This document shows, piece by piece, positions 53,194 to 60,332 of a stretch of DNA of 64,000 bases; positions within the stretch are counted from its first letter, which is position 1, and each line of letters starts with the position of its first letter. The notes beneath the pieces were generated by a model that worked only from the letters and a program-made list of their open reading frames with translations, was not told the DNA's origin and did not search any database. The translations under genes and the position numbers were made by a program. This stretch comes from Mucilaginibacter paludis DSM 18603. GTDB lineage: Bacteria > Bacteroidota > Bacteroidia > Sphingobacteriales > Sphingobacteriaceae. The DNA lies in assembly GCF_000166195.2 (NCBI RefSeq), contig NZ_CM001403.1, forward strand, positions 4,544,432 through 4,608,431, written 5' to 3'.

Positions 53194-53919
53194 ATGAGTA
53201 CAGCAGTTTCACAAATTGACGAAGTTAAAACAACTCCCTGGGCGGGTGGAAGGTCACCTTTCTCGGTAGAGTACGGAAAACTGATGATGTGGTTTTTCCT
53301 GTTATCAGATGCGTTCACCTTTTCGTCACTATTGATCGCTTATGGAGCGCTACGTTTTAGTTCTACAAGTTGGCCGGCAGCCGATAAGATTTTCCAGTCT
53401 GTTCCCGGAACATCCATTGAAAGCGGCGCCCCTTTAGTATTTGTGGGCATCATGACATTCATCCTGATCTTAAGCTCGGTAACTATGGTATTAGCTGTTG
53501 AGGCCGGTCACCGTAACGCCAAAAAAGAAGTAGCCTGGTGGATGGTTGCAACTGTGATAGGTGGTTTTATGTTCTTAGGTTGCCAGGCATTAGAGTGGAG
53601 CCACTTACATAGCGAAGGCTTTTGGTGGGGCAGCGTTCCTCCGATGGAAAAACTGAAAGAGTTTTTTGAGGAAGGCGGAACAGTAGCCAGCTACGGTACT
53701 TACGGGCAACAATTTGCCAACTTGTTTTTTACCATCACTGGGTTCCACGGTTTCCACGTGTTTACCGGAGTTGTTATCAATATCATTATCCTCATCAATG
53801 TTTTGGCTGGCACCTACGAAAAAAGAGGCAGCTATTTAATGGTGGAGAAGGTTGGTTTATACTGGCACTTTGTAGACCTGGTTTGGGTATTCGTATTTAC
53901 ATTCTTTTATTTAGTTTAA
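53194..53919 (+). CDS. Cytochrome c oxidase subunit III (second copy)
   Basis: A 241-residue subunit III family protein with about five to six helices. It opens with a soluble tail, then LMMWFFLLSDAFTFSSLLIAYG (a subunit III signature), TGFHGFHVFTGVVINIIILI with the conserved His residues, and closes YWHFVDLVWVFVFTFFYLV. Differences from the previous gene suggest two distinct structural roles rather than a recent duplication. Confidence 0.9.
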   Translation: MSTAVSQIDEVKTTPWAGGRSPFSVEYGKLMMWFFLLSDAFTFSSLLIAYGALRFSSTSWPAADKIFQSVPGTSIESGAPLVFVGIMTFILILSSVTMVLAVEAGHRNAKKEVAWWMVATVIGGFMFLGCQALEWSHLHSEGFWWGSVPPMEKLKEFFEEGGTVASYGTYGQQFANLFFTITGFHGFHVFTGVVINIIILINVLAGTYEKRGSYLMVEKVGLYWHFVDLVWVFVFTFFYLV

Positions 53920-53939
53920 TTATCTAATCTGATTTTATT

Positions 53940-54290
53940 ATGTCATCAGAACCATCAAATATTCACGCCGAAGGCGAAGCTCATGCCGAAACAATGACCC
54001 GTGGTTCAATTGTTCGAATCTTCTTAATATTACTTGGTATTACTTGCGTAGAATTTTTTATCGCTTTGTATATGGTACCGCAGCATCACATGAGCTATCA
54101 TTCAGCTAACCCAGTATATATTGTATTGACGTTGGCCAAAGCTTTTTATATCGTAGCCTATTTTATGCACCTTAAGTTTGAGAGATTAGGCTTAATCTAC
54201 TCGCTCATCATTCCTATCATCTTTATCATAGGCTTGATACTGGTGTTAACAAACGAAAGCCATCACTGGGCCTATCTGTTGGGCTTGTAA
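53940..54290 (+). CDS. Cytochrome c oxidase subunit IV family protein
   Basis: A 116-residue protein with three hydrophobic helices (IFLILLGITCVEFFIALYM, VLTLAKAFYIVAYFMHLKF, IIPIIFIIGLILVLTN). The KAFYIVAYFMHLKFE motif is the family hallmark. It is a small accessory subunit. The stop overlaps the start of the SCO gene (TAATG). Confidence 0.88.
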   Translation: MSSEPSNIHAEGEAHAETMTRGSIVRIFLILLGITCVEFFIALYMVPQHHMSYHSANPVYIVLTLAKAFYIVAYFMHLKFERLGLIYSLIIPIIFIIGLILVLTNESHHWAYLLGL

Positions 54291-54991
54291 TGCTCCCTTT
54301 AATGGGTAACATCAAAAAAATTGTAATCCTGGTACTCATCTTAGCAGTACCGGGATTTTTATATTATTTGCTTACTGCCAAAGGTAAAAACAGGTACAAA
54401 CCTTTAGCTATCTATGGACCGAAGGTTGTAGCTAATACCTTCCACAAATACCACGGTAAGGCCATTCCGGATACGATTTACCATCATATAGCTGACTTTA
54501 ACCTTACCGACCAGGATGGCCAAAAGGTATCTTTAAAAACTTTCGAAGGTAAAATATTGATCGTTAGTTTTTTTTATACGCATTGCCCTACGGTATGTGT
54601 GCAGCTTAACAGTAATGTAGACCTGCTTGCTCATAATTACATCAAAAATAAAATGCTGAGCTTTGTATCTATTACGGTTGACCCTGAAAGGGATTCTGCT
54701 TCGGTGTTGAAGAAATATGCTAAACAGTTTGAACTGAAAACGGATAAATGGCGTTTTTTAACCGGTGATACTTCAACGGTATATAACCTGGCCCGTAAAA
54801 GCTTTTTGGTAAACGCTTTAAAGGCGGGTAAGGATGATTTTATTTATAGTGATAAGTTGATATTGATTGATCCGGTTGGGCGCATCCGTGGCTACTATGA
54901 AGGCACCGATAGCAAGGAAATTACTAAACTGAACGATGAAATCAAGGTTCAGATTGCTGAAGAGCTTCGTAAAATTAAGGGGGCTGAGTAA
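54290..54991 (+). CDS. SCO1/SenC-type copper chaperone
   Basis: Thioredoxin-fold protein that loads copper into the CuA site of oxidase subunit II. It is anchored by an N-terminal helix (IVILVLILAVPGFLYYLL). The copper-binding CxxxC motif is present as FFYTHCPTVCVQLN, with a likely His ligand further on replaced or shifted (SDKLILIDPVGRIRG region shows no obvious His), so the third ligand is uncertain. 233 residues, usual size. It is translationally coupled to the subunit IV gene. Confidence 0.88.
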   Translation: MLPLMGNIKKIVILVLILAVPGFLYYLLTAKGKNRYKPLAIYGPKVVANTFHKYHGKAIPDTIYHHIADFNLTDQDGQKVSLKTFEGKILIVSFFYTHCPTVCVQLNSNVDLLAHNYIKNKMLSFVSITVDPERDSASVLKKYAKQFELKTDKWRFLTGDTSTVYNLARKSFLVNALKAGKDDFIYSDKLILIDPVGRIRGYYEGTDSKEITKLNDEIKVQIAEELRKIKGAE

Positions 54992-55006
54992 ATTATTCTT
55001 TTGATA

Positions 55007-55582
55007 ATGATGACAGATAAGTTCATTTTTCGCTTCGTTGCCGGCATATCGGTATTTGTGTTTTTGGTTGTAGTTGTTTTAAGCATGAAGGTACTGCCCG
55101 TACCCAGCGTATTACCATCGTTTACTTATTTTTTACCAAAGCTGAATGCCATACTGAACGGAACTTGCAGTGTATTGCTGCTTTTGTCGCTCTACTTTAT
55201 CAAGCAGGGCAATATCCCCATGCACAAGCGCATTAATATTTTAACCTTCGTGCTGTCGTCGCTGTTCCTGGTATCGTACATCCTTTTCCATTATTTGGCT
55301 CCTGAAACCAAGTATGGCGATCTTGACGGTAACAAGGTATTATCAACTACAGAAGTATCCGCCGCTGGTAGCATGAGGTATGTTTACTATGTGATATTAA
55401 TTACCCACATTATACTGGCCGCAGGGGTGTTGCCGTTGATATTATTGAGTTTTTACCGTGGATTGCAGATGCAGGTTGAAAAGCACCGGAAACTGGTACG
55501 ATGGACGTTCCCTATCTGGTTATATGTTACGGTAACAGGTGTAATTGTGTATTTGATGATTTCGCCATATTACAGTTTTTAA
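55007..55582 (+). CDS. DUF420 family membrane protein
   Basis: A 191-residue protein with about four to five hydrophobic helices and conserved His positions (MHKRINILTFVLSSLFLVSYIL, THIILAAGVLPLILLSFY, HRKLVRWTFPIWLYV). DUF420 proteins are regularly encoded beside SCO and oxidase genes (CtaM-like) and are thought to help oxidase maturation. I start at the ATG at 55007; an earlier TTG two codons upstream is unlikely. It is the last gene of the respiratory run. Confidence 0.85.
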   Translation: MMTDKFIFRFVAGISVFVFLVVVVLSMKVLPVPSVLPSFTYFLPKLNAILNGTCSVLLLLSLYFIKQGNIPMHKRINILTFVLSSLFLVSYILFHYLAPETKYGDLDGNKVLSTTEVSAAGSMRYVYYVILITHIILAAGVLPLILLSFYRGLQMQVEKHRKLVRWTFPIWLYVTVTGVIVYLMISPYYSF

Positions 55583-55593
55583 TTTTTATTTGG

Positions 55594-55601
55594 TAAATTT
55601 G
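55594..55601 (+). promoter_or_regulatory. Promoter -7 box of the gene at 55606, leaderless arrangement
   Basis: TAAATTTG ends five bases before the ATG, so this gene is probably transcribed separately from the respiratory operon and without a leader. Confidence 0.45.
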
Positions 55602-55605
55602 AGCA

Positions 55606-55881
55606 ATGAAATACTTTAAAGTCATAGTAATTCTAATCATACTCAGCACATCTGTTTGTGCCATTAGCCCGGTAATGGCGCAGTGTGCGGTTTGCAGCAC
55701 CAATGTAGAAACCAATGCAAAAAACGGAGGTACACAAGCCAATGGCTTAAACAACGGCATTATGTATCTGCTTGCAGCGCCTTATCTGGCTATTGCAGCT
55801 GTTGGTTTTCTTTGGTATAAGAAATATCGCCGTAAAAACGTGAGCATTAAAATGCGTGGCGAGAAGTTACATCTTAATTAA
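55606..55881 (+). CDS. Small exported or membrane protein with CxxC
   Basis: A 91-residue protein with an N-terminal signal-like helix (VIVILIILSTSVCAISPVMA), a short segment QCAVCSTNVETNAKNGG with a CxxC pair, a second helix (IMYLLAAPYLAIAAVGFLWY) and a basic tail (KKYRRKNVS). The CxxC between two helices would face the periplasm and could bind metal or a disulfide. No family is recognised. Its position behind SCO and DUF420 genes suggests oxidase assembly, which is only an inference. Confidence 0.6.
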   Translation: MKYFKVIVILIILSTSVCAISPVMAQCAVCSTNVETNAKNGGTQANGLNNGIMYLLAAPYLAIAAVGFLWYKKYRRKNVSIKMRGEKLHLN

Positions 55882-55932
55882 TATCCTTTACAAAATAGGG
55901 TAAGGGCACTTTTTATTTTATCTGATTAAACT

Positions 55933-56340
55933 ATGTCCCAAACACCCAAATCCTGGGCAATGCTCCATGCTAAATGTCCGCGTTGCCGTCGTGGCGATAT
56001 GTTTGTCGGGAGCTTATTAAGTTTACGGCCAAACCGGATCAACGAGTACTGTCCGCATTGCGGCATGCGTTTTGAAATTGAACCCGGATACTTTTATGCG
56101 GCCATGTATGTGAGCTATAGCTTGAATGTTGCCGAAGCTGGCTTTTTTTGGACGGCTACCTATATGCTAACCCACAATACAACATCGCCGTGGCTTTATA
56201 TATCTGTTATATTAGGCGGATGTTTTTTACTGTCGCCTATAAACTTTCGGTACTCGCGTGTGTTCCTGCTTTATTGGTTATCTCCAAAAGTACATTATCA
56301 GCCACATTTAGATACAGATGATCCAGTCAGCCACTCTTGA
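55933..56340 (+). CDS. DUF983 family protein
   Basis: A 135-residue protein with the DUF983 layout: an N-terminal zinc-ribbon-like pair of Cys motifs (CPRCRRGDMF and YCPHCGMRFE) followed by EPGYFYAAMYVSY and two membrane helices. In many Bacteroidota and alpha-proteobacteria DUF983 genes sit near cytochrome oxidase genes, as here. The function is not established. It overlaps the next gene by 23 bases. Confidence 0.85.
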   Translation: MSQTPKSWAMLHAKCPRCRRGDMFVGSLLSLRPNRINEYCPHCGMRFEIEPGYFYAAMYVSYSLNVAEAGFFWTATYMLTHNTTSPWLYISVILGGCFLLSPINFRYSRVFLLYWLSPKVHYQPHLDTDDPVSHS

Positions 56341-56980
56341 TTTTTTAAAGGACCTTGCTCAGAATAATAACAGGGAATGGTTTCAGGACAATAAGCAGCG
56401 TTTTGAGGCTGCTAAAGAAAATGTCATCGCTTTTACCAGCGAATTGATTAAGGAATTAAAAAACGCCGACCCATCCCTTTCAAGCGATATTGAGCCCAAA
56501 AAATGCGTAATGCGTATTTACCGGGATATTCGTTTCAGCCTGGATAAAACACCCTACAAAAACAACTTTGGCATCAGCAAATTGCCTTCGGGGGTGAAAT
56601 CCGAGGAGATAGGCTATTATGTACATATCCAACCCGGAGCTTCGTTTGCGGGCGGTGGTTACTGGATGCCACAAGCCGAGCATTTAAAAGCCATACGCCA
56701 GGAAATTGATTATAATGCTGATGATCTGAAAAAGATTATCGATGAGCCCGGCTTTAAGAAGCTCTTCGGCGAGTTTAGGAACCAGGAGCAATTGAAAAGC
56801 GTACCCCGGGGATATGATCCGACAGGCGATAACATCGACCTTATCAAACTGAAAAGTTTTGCTGCCATGCACAGTTTCACCGACGCGGAATTATTGAAAG
56901 ATGATTCGCCCAAACGCGTTGCTGCCGTACTGGCTAACATTTACCCGCTTACTGTTTTTTTAAATAATGCTATTACTTAA
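56318..56980 (+). CDS. DUF2461 family protein
   Basis: A 220-residue soluble protein of the DUF2461 (TIGR02453) family, recognised by the opening LDFLKDLAQNNNREWFQDNK, the middle CVMRIYRDIRFSLDKTPYKN and GYYVHIQPGASFAGGGYWMP. No biochemical function is known for this family. Start overlaps the DUF983 gene, suggesting coupled translation. Confidence 0.85.
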   Translation: MIQSATLDFLKDLAQNNNREWFQDNKQRFEAAKENVIAFTSELIKELKNADPSLSSDIEPKKCVMRIYRDIRFSLDKTPYKNNFGISKLPSGVKSEEIGYYVHIQPGASFAGGGYWMPQAEHLKAIRQEIDYNADDLKKIIDEPGFKKLFGEFRNQEQLKSVPRGYDPTGDNIDLIKLKSFAAMHSFTDAELLKDDSPKRVAAVLANIYPLTVFLNNAIT

Positions 56981-57020
56981 CTTAGAGCTTTTAGAGCACG
57001 TGTAACCCAAACCCTTATAA

Positions 57021-57869
57021 ATGAAATTGAAATATTTGCTGTGTTTATTGGTAATAGGTGTAACGATGCACTCGTGCCAGGTAATGTCTACCAAGAAGTA
57101 TAAAGGCTTATTAGCTACCCAGGATTCGTTAACCAACCGTGCCATTAACTTAGAGGGTTTACTTTCGGTTTTAAAGTTGGATAGCGCACGTATGCACCGC
57201 GAAATTGCCGACCTGAAATCAAACCTCAGTTCATTGAACGATCGTTATAACGCGCTCGATGAGAAGTATAACGGCCTCAATAGCAGGTATACGGCATCTT
57301 CATCAAAGGTAAGCCAGCTTTCAACAGATCTGCAAAAACGGGAAGCCCGCTTGAAAGAGGTAGAAGATATTTTGCGCAAGCGCGATGAGGCAACCAACGC
57401 CTTAAAAGAAAAATTACAAAAGGCCTTGCTGGGCTTTCAGCAAAGTGGCTTAACGGTTGATATCCGCAATGGAAAAGTATATGTGTCGTTGGCAGATAAA
57501 TTGCTTTTTCCTTCCGGAAGTATTGTGATTGACGAAAAAGGAAAATCGGCTTTAAAGCAATTGGCCGCTGTGTTAAATAAGGAACCCGACATCTATATAG
57601 CCGTTGAAGGGCATACCGACGATAAAAAGGTAATTAACCTGGGGCAGATTAAAGACAACTGGGATTTAAGCGTATTACGTGCCACATCGGTAACCAGGTA
57701 TTTAACCGAGACGGAAAAGGTTGATCCGGTACGTTTAACAGCTACAGGTAAGGGACAGTTCCAACCGATTGACCCGGCAGGCACTCCCGAGGCTCGGGCT
57801 AAAAACAGAAGGATAGAAATCGTACTCTCGCCAAGGTTGGATGAGTTGTATAACCTGATCTCTAAATAA
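57021..57869 (+). CDS. OmpA-family peptidoglycan-associated lipoprotein
   Basis: A 282-residue protein starting MKLKYLLCLLVIGVTMHSC, a lipoprotein signal with lipid Cys19. A long coiled coil (about 45-145) precedes the C-terminal OmpA domain, which has the peptidoglycan-binding residues in AVEGHTDDKKV and the closing AKNRRIEIVLSPR. It would tether the outer membrane to the cell wall. Its terminator hairpin has been split by the IS3-family element that follows 24 bases after the stop. Confidence 0.9.
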   Translation: MKLKYLLCLLVIGVTMHSCQVMSTKKYKGLLATQDSLTNRAINLEGLLSVLKLDSARMHREIADLKSNLSSLNDRYNALDEKYNGLNSRYTASSSKVSQLSTDLQKREARLKEVEDILRKRDEATNALKEKLQKALLGFQQSGLTVDIRNGKVYVSLADKLLFPSGSIVIDEKGKSALKQLAAVLNKEPDIYIAVEGHTDDKKVINLGQIKDNWDLSVLRATSVTRYLTETEKVDPVRLTATGKGQFQPIDPAGTPEARAKNRRIEIVLSPRLDELYNLISK

Positions 57870-57927
57870 AATAAAAAAGAGGCTGTTCATTATGGTGTGA
57901 CCCCAAAAAGTTGGACAGTTTACAAAA

Positions 57928-58722
57928 TTAAGTTTTTTGTACGAGAGCTCGGTATTCCACCGGGCTCTTTCCATTTAACCTGTTTTTTATTCTTTCATTG
58001 TTATAGTAATGAATGTATTCTTTTAACGAAGTTATAAATTCTTCCGCAGTTTCAAAGCTCTGTTTGTACAGTAATTCTGTCTTTAAGATCCCAAAGAAGC
58101 TTTCGGCCAAGGCATTATCCAAGCAGTTTCCCTTTCTGGACATGCTTTGAATAATTCCATGTTTTTCCAAAGCCTTTCTATATCCATAATGTTGATATTG
58201 CCACCCTTGGTCAGAGTGAAAAATAAGTCCCCTTATATCTTTCACTTTATCAAAAGCCTCATATAACATTTCATCTATCATCTGCATATTTGGAGATTTT
58301 GAAATACTATAAGAAATGACTTCCCCGTTGAACATGTCAATTATAGGAGATAAATAGATCTTCTCCCCTTTAATGTTCATCTGAGTGACATCCGTAGCCC
58401 ATTTCTGATTAGGCAGATTTGCCTCAAAATCCCTTTCAAGTACATTAGGGGCAATTTTACCAACCTCACCTTTGTATGAGCGATAACTTACTTTCCTGAT
58501 ATTGCATTTTAGGCCTAATGTTCCCATCAATTTTTGGACAGTCTTGTGATTTATGCTATAACCCCGGTTCTTCATTTCGGCGGTGACCCGCCGATAACCA
58601 TATCTGCCTTTATGCAAGTGGTATATACTTGCGATCTCTTCTTTTTCATGCTTGTATTTATCATCATTTAGGCGCTTGCGATGATAATAAAATACAGAAC
58701 GAGCCATCTGTTTGCAATCCAA
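57928..58722 (-). CDS. IS3-family transposase OrfB (DDE integrase)
   Basis: A 264-residue rve-type integrase. The catalytic acidic residues are visible: Asp in QKWATDVTQMNIKGEKIYLS, Asp in LIFHSDQGWQYQ, and Glu in NALAESFFGILKTEL (DD-35-E spacing). The end RLNGKSPVEYR is typical. As an IS3 OrfB it is probably made as an OrfAB fusion: the same frame extends upstream to about 58791, where a run GGAAAAAGAA in orfA offers a -1 slip site. Confidence 0.93.
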   Translation of the reverse strand: MDCKQMARSVFYYHRKRLNDDKYKHEKEEIASIYHLHKGRYGYRRVTAEMKNRGYSINHKTVQKLMGTLGLKCNIRKVSYRSYKGEVGKIAPNVLERDFEANLPNQKWATDVTQMNIKGEKIYLSPIIDMFNGEVISYSISKSPNMQMIDEMLYEAFDKVKDIRGLIFHSDQGWQYQHYGYRKALEKHGIIQSMSRKGNCLDNALAESFFGILKTELLYKQSFETAEEFITSLKEYIHYYNNERIKNRLNGKSPVEYRALVQKT

Positions 58723-58748
58723 TAGAATTGAAACATCATGTTCGGGCC

Positions 58749-59270
58749 TTAGTTCTTCGATGGCTTTTGCCCACTCATGCGTTCGCGGGCTTCTTTTTCC
58801 TTGACTAAGGCCGTGACTTTTTTTAATAGTGCGTTCTCCGCCCGCAAACGGCTATTTTCCGCCTGGAGCTTCTCTACTTCTGTTTCAGGTTCAAGCTTCT
58901 TTGATCTTCCCATGCATTTAGGTGGTCGTCCAGGATTCTTTTGCTGGTATAGTACTGCATATCCCTCAACCCGTACTGATCTTACCCAGCGCTCTAAAGC
59001 AGTCTTGCTTAATCTATATTCCAGAACAACCTGATTTAAAGGTACTTTTTTTTCTATGACAAGCCTTACAACTTCTTCTTTGAAATCAGGCGTGGGCTTG
59101 ACGTTAGGTTGTTTGAGCAGCCCACTTTCGCCATAAAGATCATATTTCCGAACCCATTCCAATATCATGCCTTCACGGATATGGCGTTCGCGGGATATCC
59201 GTAGAATCGGCTTTCCCTTTCTTACTTGAGAAACTACATCAAGTTTCTCTTCAAATGTGTGCTTTGACAT
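58749..59270 (-). CDS. IS3-family transposase OrfA (helix-turn-helix)
   Basis: A 173-residue DNA-binding protein. It opens MSKHTFEEKLDVVSQVRKGK with a helix-turn-helix, has a second one (VPLNQVVLEYRLSKTALERW), and ends with a leucine-zipper-like coil (EVEKLQAENSRLRAENALL) that dimerises OrfA. A hairpin CCCCAAAAG / CTTTTGGGG (59281-59309) lies upstream of its start, overlapping the right terminal repeat, and may limit outside transcription. Confidence 0.9.
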   Translation of the reverse strand: MSKHTFEEKLDVVSQVRKGKPILRISRERHIREGMILEWVRKYDLYGESGLLKQPNVKPTPDFKEEVVRLVIEKKVPLNQVVLEYRLSKTALERWVRSVRVEGYAVLYQQKNPGRPPKCMGRSKKLEPETEVEKLQAENSRLRAENALLKKVTALVKEKEARERMSGQKPSKN

Positions 59271-59398
59271 AAATAATAAACCCCAAAAGTTTTTGTCTAA
59301 CTTTTGGGGTTCACTTCATTATTGAATAGCCTCTTTTTGTTTGTTAGGTGCCCAAAGTGGGGATCAAGCCATTTTCATTCTTATAATGATGTCTTCGT

Positions 59399-59755
59399 AA
59401 GTTGTTGATTATCAATCTTTCTCTCTCCATCATGTCATCCCGACCGGAGGGAGGGATCTTTTGCGCGCAATAAGTATGCAGTATATCGGGTGCGCTGATT
59501 GTCAATCGCTTATTTTGCTCTAATATACAGTATTCCTAATATACAACATCGGCCCGCTCAGTCGCCGCGGGAAGGGCTTTGTTCTTTTTTCTTGACAAAA
59601 AGGGACCAAAAAGTCAAGACTGCCCGATCCTTCCACCCGCGAGGCCAAACCCGGCCCGGCGTGCAGTCGGGCCTCTGCGCACTTTTCTTCCTGCGCCTTA
59701 CAATCCATAAGTTTCAAACGTCATCCCTGTTTTTTCCGGCTGGTCGGATCGGATA
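59399..59755 (+). repeat. Interspersed repeat, copy 3, with conserved hairpin
   Basis: Third long copy, same orientation as those at 28263 and 36164. The hairpin is GTTCTTTTTT / AAAAAGGGAC (59581-59606) with loop CTTGAC; two pairs are G-T (G-U in RNA), so the stem would survive only as RNA or as a mismatched DNA palindrome. The tail GTCAAG is at 59613-59618. It ends at CGTCATCCCTG plus a T-run and CGGCTGGTCGGATCGG. Confidence 0.85.
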
Positions 59756-59785
59756 CTCAGTTTTCGCGCACAAATAAAGGGTGTC

Positions 59786-60046
59786 ATGCTGAGCCTGTCG
59801 AAGCACGGTGTGGTGGCCTCTGCGAGCGAATGCCGTGAATAAAATATGCCGGGTGCCCGCTGTTCCACTTCCAGCTTTCTCTGCGCACTTTTGCTATCTG
59901 CACCTGGTAATCTGTAAGCTTTCAAACGTCATCCCTCTTTTTTTCCGGTTGGCCAGATCGGATACTCAGTTTCGCGCACAAATTAAGGGTGTCATGCTGA
60001 GTATCCCACCGGGCGTCGCTCCGGAAAAAACAGGGATGACGTTTTT
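59786..60046 (+). repeat. Repeat half-copy ending in a 120-base palindrome
   Basis: Begins with the module GTCATGCTGAGCCTGTCGAAG, continues with the sequence found again at 61682 (CTCTGCGAGCGAAT ... CTGCACCTGGTAATCT), and ends in a composite palindrome. Arms AACGTCATCCCT...CCGG (59924-59947) and CCGG...AGGGATGACGTT (60021-60043) enclose inner arms GATACTCAG (59961-59969) and CTGAGTATC (59997-60005). No gene is supported between 59319 and 60276 other than these repeats. Confidence 0.75.
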
Positions 60047-60093
60047 TCAATAAAGATAGTTATGCTGAAAAAGTTGCATTTTGCAAAAAAACA

Positions 60094-60255
60094 AGGCAAG
60101 CTACATAACCCGTTCACGCTTTGGCGCCGTTAAGAGCCCGCTGTTGAGTTTGGGACTGTCACTCTTTGAAAAAAACATTATCGGGAACTATTCTGACCGG
60201 AAGAGTTTACCATGCTTTTAAGCTTAAATATTCTTTAGAGTGACCGAGCTTGCCT
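60094..60255 (+). ncRNA. Candidate bridge RNA of the IS110-family element
   Basis: A 162-base region between the element's left flank and the transposase start is closed by AGGCAAGCT (60094-60102) and AGCTTGCCT (60247-60255), nine perfect pairs. Nested inside are GTCACTCT (60158-60165) and AGAGTGAC (60237-60244), eight perfect pairs. Size, location and folded layout fit IS110 bridge RNAs. The donor- and target-binding loops could not be assigned. Confidence 0.5.
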
Positions 60256-60332
60256 AGTTTTTATAATTATAAGAACATGAGCAAAAATAGCAAAAAAAGA
60301 AGCGTGCCACCGCTGGGCAGACCGCAAAAAAA

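Larger units (their letters stand above)
57893..59318 (-). mobile_element. IS3-family insertion sequence (IS150-like), 1426 bp
   Basis: Two minus-strand frames encode the usual OrfA and DDE OrfB. The imperfect 25-base terminal inverted repeats read TGGTGTGACCCCAAAAAGTT on the left and TGAAGTGAACCCCAAAAGTT on the right (20 of 25 aligned bases match). Both ends are TG...CA and are flanked by a TTA direct repeat (57890-57892 and 59319-59321), the three-base target duplication of the family. Both frames are intact, so the element may be active. Confidence 0.95.
57874..59338 (+). terminator. Terminator of the OmpA-family gene, split by an insertion sequence
   Basis: The left arm AAAAAGAGGCTGTTCA (57874-57889) and right arm TGAATAGCCTCTTTTT (59323-59338) pair over 16 positions with one G-T pair. 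Removing the insertion element and one copy of its TTA duplication restores a hairpin followed by T residues. Confidence 0.85.
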
